Origin: Pseudomonadota bacterium
Lineage (GTDB): Bacteria > Pseudomonadota > Alphaproteobacteria > Rhizobiales > Rhizobiaceae
DNA length: 9,074 nucleotides
NCBI GenBank assembly: GCA_023428515.1
Contig: JAEYXI010000362.1
Location: 1-9,074 of the forward strand
Direction: 5' to 3'
Shown here: positions 1 through 5,152 of the stretch, piece after piece
Position numbering within the stretch: the first letter of the stretch is position 1
Layout of the letters: the number at the start of each line of letters is the position of its first letter
Translations under genes and position numbers: made by a program
The notes under the pieces: model-generated
What the model was told of the DNA's origin: nothing
Databases searched by the model: none
What the model saw: the letters and a program-made list of their open reading frames with translations, nothing else

Positions 1-1172
1 AGTTCATGACGACCTTCGAGGCGTTCAAGGACGGCAACGACCGGCGCCTCCAGGAACTGGAAAGCAAGAACGCCGACGTGCTGACATCAGAGAAGGTCGA
101 CCGCATCTCGAAGGCGCTCGACGAGCAGAAGCGTGCGATCGACAACCTTACGCTGAAAGGGATCCGGCCGACGCTCGATCGCGGCGGGCGGTCGTTTCCG
201 TCCGAGCACAAGCAGGCCGTCGACGCCGACATGCGCTCGGGCGACGACCGCCTGATCCGCGCGCTCGACACCAAGGCGATGTCCTACGGCTCCGGCCAGG
301 ACGGCGGCTATCTGGTGCCCGACGAGACGGAGACCGAGATCGGCAAGCGGCTGGCCGAGCTGTCGCCGATCCGCTCGATCGCCACGGTCAGGCAGGTGTC
401 GGCTGCCGTGCTGAAGAAGCCCTTTTCCGTGACCGGACCGACTGTCGGCTGGGTGGCCGAGACGGCGTCGCGCCCGCAGACCGATACGGCGACGCTGGCG
501 GAACTCTCCTTCCCGACGATGGAGCTCTACGCCATGCCTGCGGCGACGGCCTCGCTGCTCGAGGACACGGTGGTCGACCTCGACCAGTGGATCTCGAGCG
601 AGGTGGAAGCCGCATTCGCCGAACAGGAAGGCACGGCCTTCGTGGCCGGCAACGGCACCAACAAGCCGAAAGGTTTCCTCGACTACACCACGGTCGCGGA
701 ATCCTCCTGGGTGTGGGGCCAGATCGGCTACGTGGCGACCGGCGTGTCGGGCGCGCTGCCCGAGGACGATCCCTCCGACATACTGATCGATCTCGTCTAT
801 GCGCTGAAGTCGGGATACCGGCAGAACGCCAGCTGGGTGATGAACCGCAAGACGCAGGCCTCGATCCGCAAGCTGAAGGACGCCGACGGCAACTATCTCT
901 GGCAGCCGCCGGCCGCGCCGGGAAGCCGGGCGATGCTGATGGGCTTCCCGCTGGTCGAGGCGGAGGACATGCCGGACGCCGGCGCCAACACGACGCCGAT
1001 CGCCTTCGGCGATTTTTCGCGCGGCTATCTCGTCGTCGACCGCACCGGAGTGCGCGTGCTGCGCGATCCGTATTCCGCCAAGCCTTATGTGCTGTTCTAC
1101 ACGACCAAGCGCGTCGGCGGCGGCGTGCAGGATTTCGATGCGATCAAGCTGTTGAAGTATGGGGCTTCGTGA
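1..1172 (+). CDS. g5: HK97-fold major capsid protein, GTA gp5 family (5' partial)
   Basis: This gene encodes the shell protein of the GTA or phage head. The first ATG in the window is at 6 and gives 388 residues. The frame is open to the left edge, and the codon before that ATG reads Phe. Family members, as I recall them, carry about 10-15 more N-terminal residues, so the true start is probably outside the window. Residues 1-90 are charged and helical, like the delta scaffold domain. The stretch from about residue 91 (SYGSGQDGGYLVP) begins the HK97-like capsid core, followed by GWVAETASRP and FVAGNGTNKPKGF, both typical of the family. By analogy with HK97, a prohead protease encoded upstream would cut near residue 90; that is inference. 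The C-terminus is complete and stops with TGA, 12 bases before an inserted repeat block. Confidence 0.94.
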   Translation, partial: FMTTFEAFKDGNDRRLQELESKNADVLTSEKVDRISKALDEQKRAIDNLTLKGIRPTLDRGGRSFPSEHKQAVDADMRSGDDRLIRALDTKAMSYGSGQDGGYLVPDETETEIGKRLAELSPIRSIATVRQVSAAVLKKPFSVTGPTVGWVAETASRPQTDTATLAELSFPTMELYAMPAATASLLEDTVVDLDQWISSEVEAAFAEQEGTAFVAGNGTNKPKGFLDYTTVAESSWVWGQIGYVATGVSGALPEDDPSDILIDLVYALKSGYRQNASWVMNRKTQASIRKLKDADGNYLWQPPAAPGSRAMLMGFPLVEAEDMPDAGANTTPIAFGDFSRGYLVVDRTGVRVLRDPYSAKPYVLFYTTKRVGGGVQDFDAIKLLKYGAS

Positions 1173-1184
1173 CTGGTGCCAGTA

Positions 1185-1320
1185 GGTGCGTGCTTCGAGG
1201 CTCGCCCTCGAAGGACGGCATCCAGCCTCTATCGTCTGTGAGGGCTCGCACCTCAGGATGAGGGCGGTTGGCTCTACTCCGCTTATCCTGAGATGGGGGG
1301 AGCAGGTCGAAGGACGTACC
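1185..1320. repeat. Palindromic intergenic repeat, copy A
   Basis: This is an imperfect palindrome of about 136 bp. The left end, GGTGCGTGCTTCGA (1185-1198), matches the reverse complement of the right end, TCGAAGGACGTACC (1307-1320), at 12 of 14 positions. Inside, CCTCAGGATGAGG (1251-1263) faces a partly decayed TTATCCTGAG (1283-1292), with the core GCGGTTGGC (1264-1272) between them. The same core and arms recur in copy B at 1669-1839, which defines a repeat family. I recall similar sequences between genes in Mesorhizobium and related genomes, but could not search. The copy lies 12 bases after the capsid stop and 7 bases past the stop of the minus-strand nuclease gene, so a transcribed hairpin here could affect both transcripts. 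Confidence 0.8.
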
Positions 1321-1327
1321 GCAACAC

Positions 1328-1621
1328 CTAACTATCTCGAACAAGATGGCTTCGGCGCGAAAGATCGGGAAGGGCTTCGTAGGCAAGTGCGATGAGGGCT
1401 TCCTTTTTCCGGCGCGACCAGCCTTTCAATTGCCGTTCCCGGGCAATCGCGTCGGTGATCCGGTCATAGCTCTCTGTAAACACCAAGACTACCGGCCGAC
1501 GCCTGGCAGTGTAGCTGTCGATAGGTAAATTGTTGTGTTTCCACACGCGAGCCTCGATCTCCTGCTTGGTCGAGCCGACATAGTAGGAACCGTCGGCACA
1601 GCGGAGAATATAGACCGTCAT
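1328..1621 (-). CDS. Small GIY-YIG nuclease family protein
   Basis: This is a 97-residue single-domain GIY-YIG protein of the UPF0213/YhbQ-like type, running against the surrounding operon. Visible motifs are VYIL (residues 3-6) and YVG (14-16) for the GIY and YIG strands, Arg25 in ARVWKHN, and Glu62 in ARERQLKGWSRRKKEAL, the helix that carries the catalytic glutamate. The fold would cut DNA with one metal ion; the cellular substrates of this small family are poorly known. Start: ATG at 1621 fits the family, where the YIL strand begins almost at once. ATG at 1633 would add MQFE. Neither has a strong ribosome site. A TTGACT-like box lies upstream (complement of 1688-1693) without a convincing -10 box. 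Its codon use appears less GC-biased than the neighbouring genes, by eye. The longer open frame upstream is not protein-like. Confidence 0.9.
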   Translation of the reverse strand: MTVYILRCADGSYYVGSTKQEIEARVWKHNNLPIDSYTARRRPVVLVFTESYDRITDAIARERQLKGWSRRKKEALIALAYEALPDLSRRSHLVRDS

Positions 1622-1668
1622 CTCGAACTGCATGAGCCTGTTGCCTGCACGATGGCTGCACGAGTCAG

Positions 1669-1839
1669 TGCGTCCTTCCAGTTCACTAGTCAATCCGCGC
1701 CAGGCTTTCTTCTGCAAGCACCGGTGCATCTCGGGATGAAGGCGGTTGGCGCCAACGGTCCTCATCCTGAGGTGCGAGCCCGCACCGAAGGCTGAGTTTA
1801 GGGGCGGGCCTGCCCGAGGCGAGCCTCGAAGGACGCACC
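1669..1839. repeat. Palindromic intergenic repeat, copy B
   Basis: This is the second copy of the family seen at 1185-1320, in the same orientation. GATGAAGGCGGTTGGC (1735-1750) matches copy A (1257-1272) at 15 of 16 positions. The left end GTGCGTCCTT (1669-1678) is the reverse complement of AAGGACGCAC in the right end (1829-1838). The inner arm CTCATCCTGAGGTGCGAGCC (1761-1780) pairs with the partly decayed ATCTCGGGATGA (1728-1739). The left half is more eroded than the right. The copy ends 32 bases before the adaptor start and lies just upstream of the nuclease gene on the other strand, so it occupies the likely promoter region of that gene. Confidence 0.75.
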
Positions 1840-1871
1840 CCCTTGCCGACCTCCACACAAAAGGACACAGC

Positions 1872-2441
1872 ATGACGCTTTTTCGAACCGTCGAGCCGGC
1901 GGGCGAGCCGGTGACGCTTGCCGATGTGAAGGTGCATCTGCGGATCGCGCACGACAGCGAGGATGCGCTGTTCCAGGGATTGATCCGCGCGGCGCGCGAG
2001 GATCTGGAGCGGGCGACCGGCATGGCGCTGATCGACCAGGGCTGGCGGCTGGCGCTGGATGCCTGGCCGAGCCAGGGCTGCGCGCTGCTCTCAGTGCACC
2101 CGGTGCGGGAGGTGCTGTCGGTGACGGCCTTCGGCACGGAGGGCGAGGCTTCCCTCGTCGATCCGGCCGACTACCAGCTCGACACGCTGTCGAGGCCCGC
2201 CAGGCTGCATTTCGAGACGCGGCCTGAGCCGCTGCGCATCTTCAATGGGATCGAGATCGATTTTTCGGCCGGCTACGGCGAGGCAGGCACTGACGTGCCC
2301 GACCTCTTGAAGAGGGCGATCCTGCTGCTCGTGGGGCATTGGTATGAATTTCGCGCACATTTCGAACCGGCGGAGCAGCCGGTCTCCTATCCAGCCGCCT
2401 ATGACCGCATCGTTGCCTCCTATCGCTCCAGGAGACTGTGA
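1872..2441 (+). CDS. g6: Head-tail connector (adaptor) protein, GTA gp6 / phiE125 gp8-like
   Basis: The product is 189 residues. It opens with FRTVEPAGEPVTLADVKVHL, the usual start of the phiE125 gp8-like connector family, followed by helices around LFQGLIRAAREDLERATGMA. A beta-rich middle and a helical C-terminus follow, with LLKRAILLLVGHWYEFRAHF near the end. In RcGTA the equivalent protein forms the adaptor ring under the portal. ATG at 1872 is chosen because it begins the family-like sequence and has AAGGA (1861-1865) six bases upstream. The frame is open further upstream, but that extension encodes only translated repeat sequence. The stop TGA shares one base with the ATG of the next gene. 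The inserted block ends 32 bases before the start, so this gene may rely on read-through from the capsid transcript. Confidence 0.9.
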   Translation: MTLFRTVEPAGEPVTLADVKVHLRIAHDSEDALFQGLIRAAREDLERATGMALIDQGWRLALDAWPSQGCALLSVHPVREVLSVTAFGTEGEASLVDPADYQLDTLSRPARLHFETRPEPLRIFNGIEIDFSAGYGEAGTDVPDLLKRAILLLVGHWYEFRAHFEPAEQPVSYPAAYDRIVASYRSRRL

Positions 2442-2776
2442 TGCGGACGCTGTTCCTCGATCCGGGATCGCTGCGAGCCGAGCTTGCGCTGCAGGCGGCG
2501 ACGCCTGTTGCGGATGGGCTCGGCGGGCATGCGGAGGACTGGGCGGAGGTCGCGACTGTCTTTGCCAGGATCGAGCCGGTTTCGGCGACGAGCCGTTTCG
2601 GCCCGGACCAGATAGTGGAGAGCGTGACGCACCGCGTGACGCTGCGCTGGCGGAGTGGCGTCGCCGCCGGCATGCGCTTCGCCAGGCAGGCAAGAATTTT
2701 CGACATAGTGACCGTGCACGATCCGGACGACACCGGCCGATATCTCGTCTGTCGCGTCAGGGAGACTGGCTCATGA
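2441..2776 (+). CDS. g7: Head-tail joining (stopper) protein, GTA gp7-like
   Basis: The product is 111 residues and mostly beta-strand in character, the length and position of the phage head-tail joining family. The segment EDWAEVATVFARIEPVSA is typical of these proteins, as is the late beta stretch THRVTLRWR...MRFARQARIFDIVTVHDPDDTGRYLVCRVRE. In RcGTA the equivalent protein is the stopper ring between adaptor and tail. ATG at 2441 overlaps the previous stop by one base and has AGGAGA (2430-2435) five bases upstream. A GTG directly before it (2438) is in frame but less likely. The 3' end overlaps the next start by four bases (ATGA), which implies translational coupling. Confidence 0.85.
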   Translation: MRTLFLDPGSLRAELALQAATPVADGLGGHAEDWAEVATVFARIEPVSATSRFGPDQIVESVTHRVTLRWRSGVAAGMRFARQARIFDIVTVHDPDDTGRYLVCRVRETGS

Positions 2777-2964
2777 AGATAGCGATGAAGCTGACGCTCG
2801 ACGGGATGATCCGCGCCCTGCGCATGAGGGCGCACGAGTTGGGCGACGTGGATTATGATGAGGCCGAGCGCCGCGCGACACTGCGCAACGAAAAGGCCTT
2901 AACGCTACTTGCGCAGGAAGCGCGGCGATATGCGCTGGAGGCTGGCGATGAGTTCGGCCGCTGA
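2773..2964 (+). CDS. Small helical protein of unknown function between stopper and tail terminator
   Basis: This is a 63-residue frame, MKIAMKLTLDGMIRALRMRA onward, very rich in charged residues and probably all alpha-helical, with no membrane segment or known motif. ATG at 2773 overlaps the stopper stop (ATGA), with GGGAGA (2759-2764) eight bases upstream. Its end overlaps the tail terminator gene by 17 bases, and the terminator's ribosome site (2937-2941) lies inside it, so translation is probably coupled. RcGTA has no gene of this kind that I remember between g7 and g8, so it may be a lineage-specific addition. I cannot assign a function. Against it is its small size; for it are the overlap pattern and the start signal. 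Confidence 0.7.
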   Translation: MKIAMKLTLDGMIRALRMRAHELGDVDYDEAERRATLRNEKALTLLAQEARRYALEAGDEFGR

Positions 2965-3352
2965 GCTGCAGAAATCGATCTTCGAGGCGCTGGGGGCAAA
3001 TGCCGCTCTGGCCGCCCTGGTCGGTGCGCGGATCCATGACCATGCGCCGGCCAACGTCGCCTTTCCCTACATCACCTTCGGGCGAACCAGCACCTACGAC
3101 TGGAGCACGGGAACGGAGAGCGGCAGCGAGCAGCTTTTCACGCTGCATGTCTGGTCGAAGGGCAAGGGCAAGAAGGAAGCGCTCGAGATCATGGAGCTTG
3201 CCCGCGAGGCGTTGCACGACGGAGCGCTGGAGCTGGACGGGCATCGCCTCGTCAATTTGCGGCTGGAGTTTTCGGAAGCGCGGTATGACGACCGCAACGA
3301 GGCGCATCATGGGCTGCTCAGGTTCAGGGCAATAACCGAACCTGCTGCCTAG
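2948..3352 (+). CDS. g8: DUF3168 tail terminator protein, GTA gp8-like
   Basis: The product is 134 residues and fits DUF3168, the family of tail terminator (tail completion) proteins that cap the tail tube at the head end. Family-like features are the N-terminal helix AAELQKSIFEAL, the PYITFGRTSTYDWST strand region, and FTLHVWSKGKGKKEALEIM followed by a helix and a last beta segment. ATG at 2948 is chosen over upstream ATGs at 2909 and 2930 because GGAGG (2937-2941) lies six bases before it and the protein then begins at the family N-terminus. It overlaps the previous small gene by 17 bases. The stop is TAG, and the longest spacer of the uninterrupted operon follows. Confidence 0.88.
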   Translation: MSSAAELQKSIFEALGANAALAALVGARIHDHAPANVAFPYITFGRTSTYDWSTGTESGSEQLFTLHVWSKGKGKKEALEIMELAREALHDGALELDGHRLVNLRLEFSEARYDDRNEAHHGLLRFRAITEPAA

Positions 3353-3547
3353 ACATTCAGTATTCATTCCGCCGGCTCGCTTTACCCGCCGACCTTCCGA
3401 GGCGAGGTGTATCGGCGAGGCGCATCGCAGCCGCGCGTAACCGCGGCATTCCAGAACTGGCGCCATCGCCGGCCATGCCTCGTCCTGGCGGGCAGGCGGG
3501 CGTGTGAGCCGGTGGGGTGGACAGCCAAACATTGAGGAGACCGAAAG
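3353..3547. other. 195-bp spacer between tail terminator and tail tube genes
   Basis: No gene is supported here. A GCCGCG/CGCGGC stem of six pairs with a six-base loop lies at 3430-3447. CCGCCGGCTC (3369-3378) faces GAGCCGGTGG (3506-3515), an inverted match of 9 of 10 that could close the whole spacer. There is no T-run after the stem, so it is not a typical intrinsic terminator. The last bases hold the ribosome site of the next gene. In a cluster where other junctions touch or overlap, this gap may be a remnant of another repeat insertion or may house a promoter; I see no convincing promoter boxes. Confidence 0.4.
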
Positions 3548-3958
3548 ATGGTCGCACAGAAGGGCAAGGACCTTCTTCTGAAGATCGACAATGGCGGCAG
3601 CTTCGTGACCGTCGCCGGGCTGCGTTCGAAACGCATCGCCTTCAACAGCGAGACGGTGGATATCACCGATCAGGATTCGGCCGGGCGCTGGCGGGAGCTG
3701 CTGGCAGGCAGCGGCGTGCAGCGTGCGGCGGTCAGCGGCTCGGGCATCTTCAAGGACGCCCAGTCGGATGCGTTGATGCGCGAGCGCTTCTTCGCCGGGG
3801 AGATCGTGGGCTGGCAGCTCGCGGTGCCTGACTTCGGCACGGTCGAGGGATCGTTCCAGATAACGGCGCTCGAATATACGGGCAGCCATGACGGCGAGGT
3901 GACGTTTGAAGTGGCGCTGGAATCGGCCGGGCCGGTGAGCTTTGCGGTGGCGGCATGA
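3548..3958 (+). CDS. g9: Major tail tube protein, TP901-1 family (GTA gp9-like)
   Basis: The product is 136 residues. It starts MVAQKGKDLLLKIDNGGSF and continues with FNSETVDITDQDSAGRWREL, the signature pattern of TP901-1-type major tail proteins, which stack as hexameric rings to make the tail tube. Later family-like segments are FFAGEIVGWQLAVPDFGTVEG and the strand-rich C-terminus HDGEVTFEVALESAG. ATG at 3548 has AGGAGA (3535-3540) seven bases upstream. The stop overlaps the next start as ATGA (3955-3958). The length is normal for the family, and the position after the tail terminator agrees with GTA gene order. Confidence 0.92.
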   Translation: MVAQKGKDLLLKIDNGGSFVTVAGLRSKRIAFNSETVDITDQDSAGRWRELLAGSGVQRAAVSGSGIFKDAQSDALMRERFFAGEIVGWQLAVPDFGTVEGSFQITALEYTGSHDGEVTFEVALESAGPVSFAVAA

Positions 3959-4290
3959 CGGCGAACAGGCGACGCGGCGAGATCGACGCCGAGTTGGATG
4001 GCAGGCCGTACCGGCTCTGCCTGACGCTGGGCGCACTGGCCGAGCTGGAAGCGGCCTATGCTGCCGACGATCTCGGCGCTCTGGTCGAGCGTTTTTCGCG
4101 CGGGCGGCTGTCGGCGCTGGATATGATCCGGGTGATCGGCGCGGGGTTGCGCGGGGCGGGAAACGATGTGTCGGACGATGATGTCAGGGCAATGCGTTCG
4201 GATGCCGGCGCGGCGGGATTTGCGGCTGTCGTCAGCGATCTCTTGACAACGACGTTCGGGACGGCGGGGGCCGAAGCGCCAAACCCCTGA
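3955..4290 (+). CDS. g10: GTA gp10-like protein, probable tail assembly chaperone
   Basis: The product is 111 residues. It begins with a strand pair (RRGEIDAELDGRPYRLCLTL), then GALAELEAAYAADDLGALVERF and a helix with LSALDMIRVIGAGLRGAG, as in the GTA gp10 family, which is related to phage tail assembly chaperones. Such proteins bind the tape measure before tube polymerisation. The start overlaps the tail tube stop by four bases (ATGA). The end is notable: the last two sense codons, AAC CCC, with the preceding A make the heptamer AAACCCC directly before TGA. The next gene lies in the -1 frame, so a fusion protein of about 190 residues is possible. Confidence 0.85.
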   Translation: MTANRRRGEIDAELDGRPYRLCLTLGALAELEAAYAADDLGALVERFSRGRLSALDMIRVIGAGLRGAGNDVSDDDVRAMRSDAGAAGFAAVVSDLLTTTFGTAGAEAPNP

Positions 4291-4334
4291 ATGCCGCGGC
4301 AGGCAGTGTAAACGAATTCCCGTGGGACAGCGTC
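4281..4334 (+). promoter_or_regulatory. Candidate recoding or CTG-start site joining the two chaperone genes
   Basis: AAACCCC (4281-4287) fits the X XXY YYZ pattern for -1 slippage in the frame of the upstream gene and is followed at once by TGA. After a -1 slip, translation would continue as CTG AAT GCC and encode LNAAAGSVNEFPWDSV before the ATG at 4335. FPWD followed by M.xGFG.LRLSP looks to me like the normal N-terminus of the second chaperone family, so this stretch seems to be translated. There is no ATG, GTG or TTG in that frame between the stop at 4179 and 4335. The alternative is initiation at CTG 4287, overlapping TGA as CTGA, like the NTGA junctions elsewhere in this cluster. No strong stimulatory hairpin and no well-spaced ribosome site for the CTG are visible. 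Confidence 0.4.
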
Positions 4335-4526
4335 ATGGCCATGGGCTTCGGCCTGCTGCGGCTTTCGCCAAGAGAATTCTGGTCGATGACGCCGCGCGAG
4401 ATGGAACGCGCGATGAGCGTGCTGCCGGGGACTAGGACCGGCGCACCGGGGCGGGGGGATCTGACCGAACTTATGAAGAGATTCCCCGACCGGGCACCGA
4501 GCTTGTCGCGGCCACCCCACCCCTAA
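4335..4526 (+). CDS. g10.1: Phage tail assembly chaperone, rcc01693/GTA gp10.1-like
   Basis: This small protein matches the rcc01693-type family (TIGR02216-like). MGFGLLRLSPREFWSMTPRE and LTELMKRFPD are its hallmark segments. It is given here from the first conventional start, ATG 4335 (63 residues, weak GGGA seven bases upstream), but the family N-terminus FPWDSVMA lies partly upstream in the same frame, so the true product is probably longer. It may begin at CTG 4287 (79 residues) or arise by frameshift from the preceding gene. Its C-terminal tail after RFPD (APSLSRPPHP) runs into a repeat-like C-rich then G-rich sequence that also supplies the TAA stop, so the native end appears to have been replaced. 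Gene order agrees with RcGTA g10.1. Confidence 0.8.
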   Translation: MAMGFGLLRLSPREFWSMTPREMERAMSVLPGTRTGAPGRGDLTELMKRFPDRAPSLSRPPHP

Positions 4527-4556
4527 CCCGTCCCCACAGGGGGGAGGGGGACTTCT
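4508..4556. repeat. C-rich/G-rich palindromic repeat at the 3' end of the chaperone gene
   Basis: The sequence is a C-rich arm with CCACCCCACCCCTAACCC followed by a G-rich arm. GTCCCC (4530-4535) is the reverse complement of GGGGAC (4547-4552), and further C-run/G-run pairings are possible, so it can form a hairpin. I recall such TAACCC-containing C/G palindromes as dispersed intergenic repeats in Mesorhizobium-type genomes, but no search was possible. The boundaries are estimated. It encodes the last residues and the stop of the chaperone gene and ends just before the tape-measure ribosome site GGAGGA (4558-4563). It has no T-tract, so a terminator role is doubtful. Confidence 0.5.
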
Positions 4557-4568
4557 CGGAGGAACGAC

Positions 4569-5144
4569 ATGGCTGAGGACGTCACCGTCAGGATCAATGC
4601 GGATACGCAGCCGTTCCAGGATGCACTGCAGAACTTGGAAAGGCTGTCAGCGAGTTTTGGGTCGCAGCTTTCGGGATCGTTGAAGAGCGCGGCGGTCAGC
4701 GGCAGGGATCTTGACGACATACTGCGCAGGATCGGGCTGAACCTTGCGGGGCTCGCGCTGGAGCAGGGGCTGAAGCCGCTGCAGACGCTGGCCGGCGGAC
4801 TGTTCTCCAGCCTGTTCGGCGGACTGGCGGGCTTGATGCCGTTCGCCAAGGGCGGCGTGCCGGGACATGTCGTGCCTTTCGCCGGTGGCGGCGTGGTGTC
4901 CGCGCCGAGCTATTTTCCTCTTGGCAGGAATGTCGGGATGATGGGCGAGGCGGGGGCTGAAGCGATCTTGCCGCTGCAGCGCGCGGCGGACGGTCGGCTG
5001 GGCGTCGCGGCGAGTGGCGGAGGCGGCAGCGTGAACGTGGTGTTCAACGTGACGACGCCCGATGCTTCTTCGTTCCGCAAGTCGGAGGCGCAGGTGACCG
5101 GCATGCTGGCGAGGGCGGTGTCGAGAGGCGCGAGGACATTTTAG
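4569..5144 (+). CDS. g11: Tail tape measure protein, GTA gp11-like
   Basis: The product is 191 residues. A charged N-terminus (residues 1-35) with TVRINADTQPFQDALQNLER is followed by a helical stretch, a hydrophobic segment rich in Leu, Gly and Phe (about 55-95), a Gly-rich region, and GMMGEAGAEAILPLQRAADG (about 124-143), a motif common in the C-terminal part of phage tape measures. The protein sits inside the tail tube and sets its length. At about 0.15 nm per residue it implies a tail of roughly 29 nm, in keeping with the short-tailed GTA particle; this is an estimate. ATG 4569 has GGAGGA (4558-4563) five bases upstream. The next ribosome site overlaps the TAG stop. Confidence 0.88.
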   Translation: MAEDVTVRINADTQPFQDALQNLERLSASFGSQLSGSLKSAAVSGRDLDDILRRIGLNLAGLALEQGLKPLQTLAGGLFSSLFGGLAGLMPFAKGGVPGHVVPFAGGGVVSAPSYFPLGRNVGMMGEAGAEAILPLQRAADGRLGVAASGGGGSVNVVFNVTTPDASSFRKSEAQVTGMLARAVSRGARTF

Positions 5145-5152
5145 GAGCAAGA

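Larger units (their letters stand above)
1185..1839. mobile_element. Putative repeat-bounded insertion carrying a GIY-YIG gene
   Basis: A 655-bp block separates the capsid stop from the adaptor start, where other junctions in this cluster are only a few bases or overlap. Its outer ends are inverted repeats of 22 bases (1185-1206 and 1818-1839) that match at 21 positions. A second pair, 1242-1263 and 1760-1781, is a perfect 22-base inverted match. Both pairs are arms of the palindromic repeats A and B, which lie on either side of a minus-strand nuclease gene. No target-site duplication is visible, and no transposase is encoded. It may be a passively moved composite, two independent repeat insertions around a gene, or a unit moved by its own nuclease. 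Calling it mobile is inference from structure and from the interrupted operon. Confidence 0.45.

Noticed and set aside
587..1261. Plus-strand open frame of 224 codons inside the capsid gene
   Set aside because: It is an out-of-frame, Arg/Gly-rich shadow of the capsid coding sequence without family resemblance.
1688..1693. TTGACT-like -35 box upstream of the nuclease gene on the minus strand
   Set aside because: No convincing -10 hexamer at 16-18 bases, so a promoter cannot be supported from sequence alone.
1185..1839. Homing endonuclease with intron or intein in the capsid gene
   Set aside because: The capsid and adaptor frames are both complete and the block lies between them. The nuclease is the small single-domain type without a DNA-binding homing domain.
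1746..1871. Upstream extension of the adaptor gene to an ATG at 1746
   Set aside because: The added residues are translated repeat sequence. ATG 1872 has a good ribosome site and begins the family-like N-terminus.
1634..2137. N-terminal extension of the GIY-YIG frame to an ATG at 2137
   Set aside because: The extra 168 residues run antisense to the adaptor gene and through the palindromic repeat. The GIY-YIG fold begins at residue 3 from ATG 1621, so the extension is not needed.
3430..3447. GC stem-loop as an intrinsic terminator
   Set aside because: The stem is only six pairs and no T-tract follows. The downstream gene belongs to the same functional operon.
2771..4036. Long open frame on the minus strand (421 codons)
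   Set aside because: It lies antisense to several well-supported tail genes. Its Arg/Pro/Ala-rich sequence resembles no family and is the usual shadow of GC-rich codon bias.
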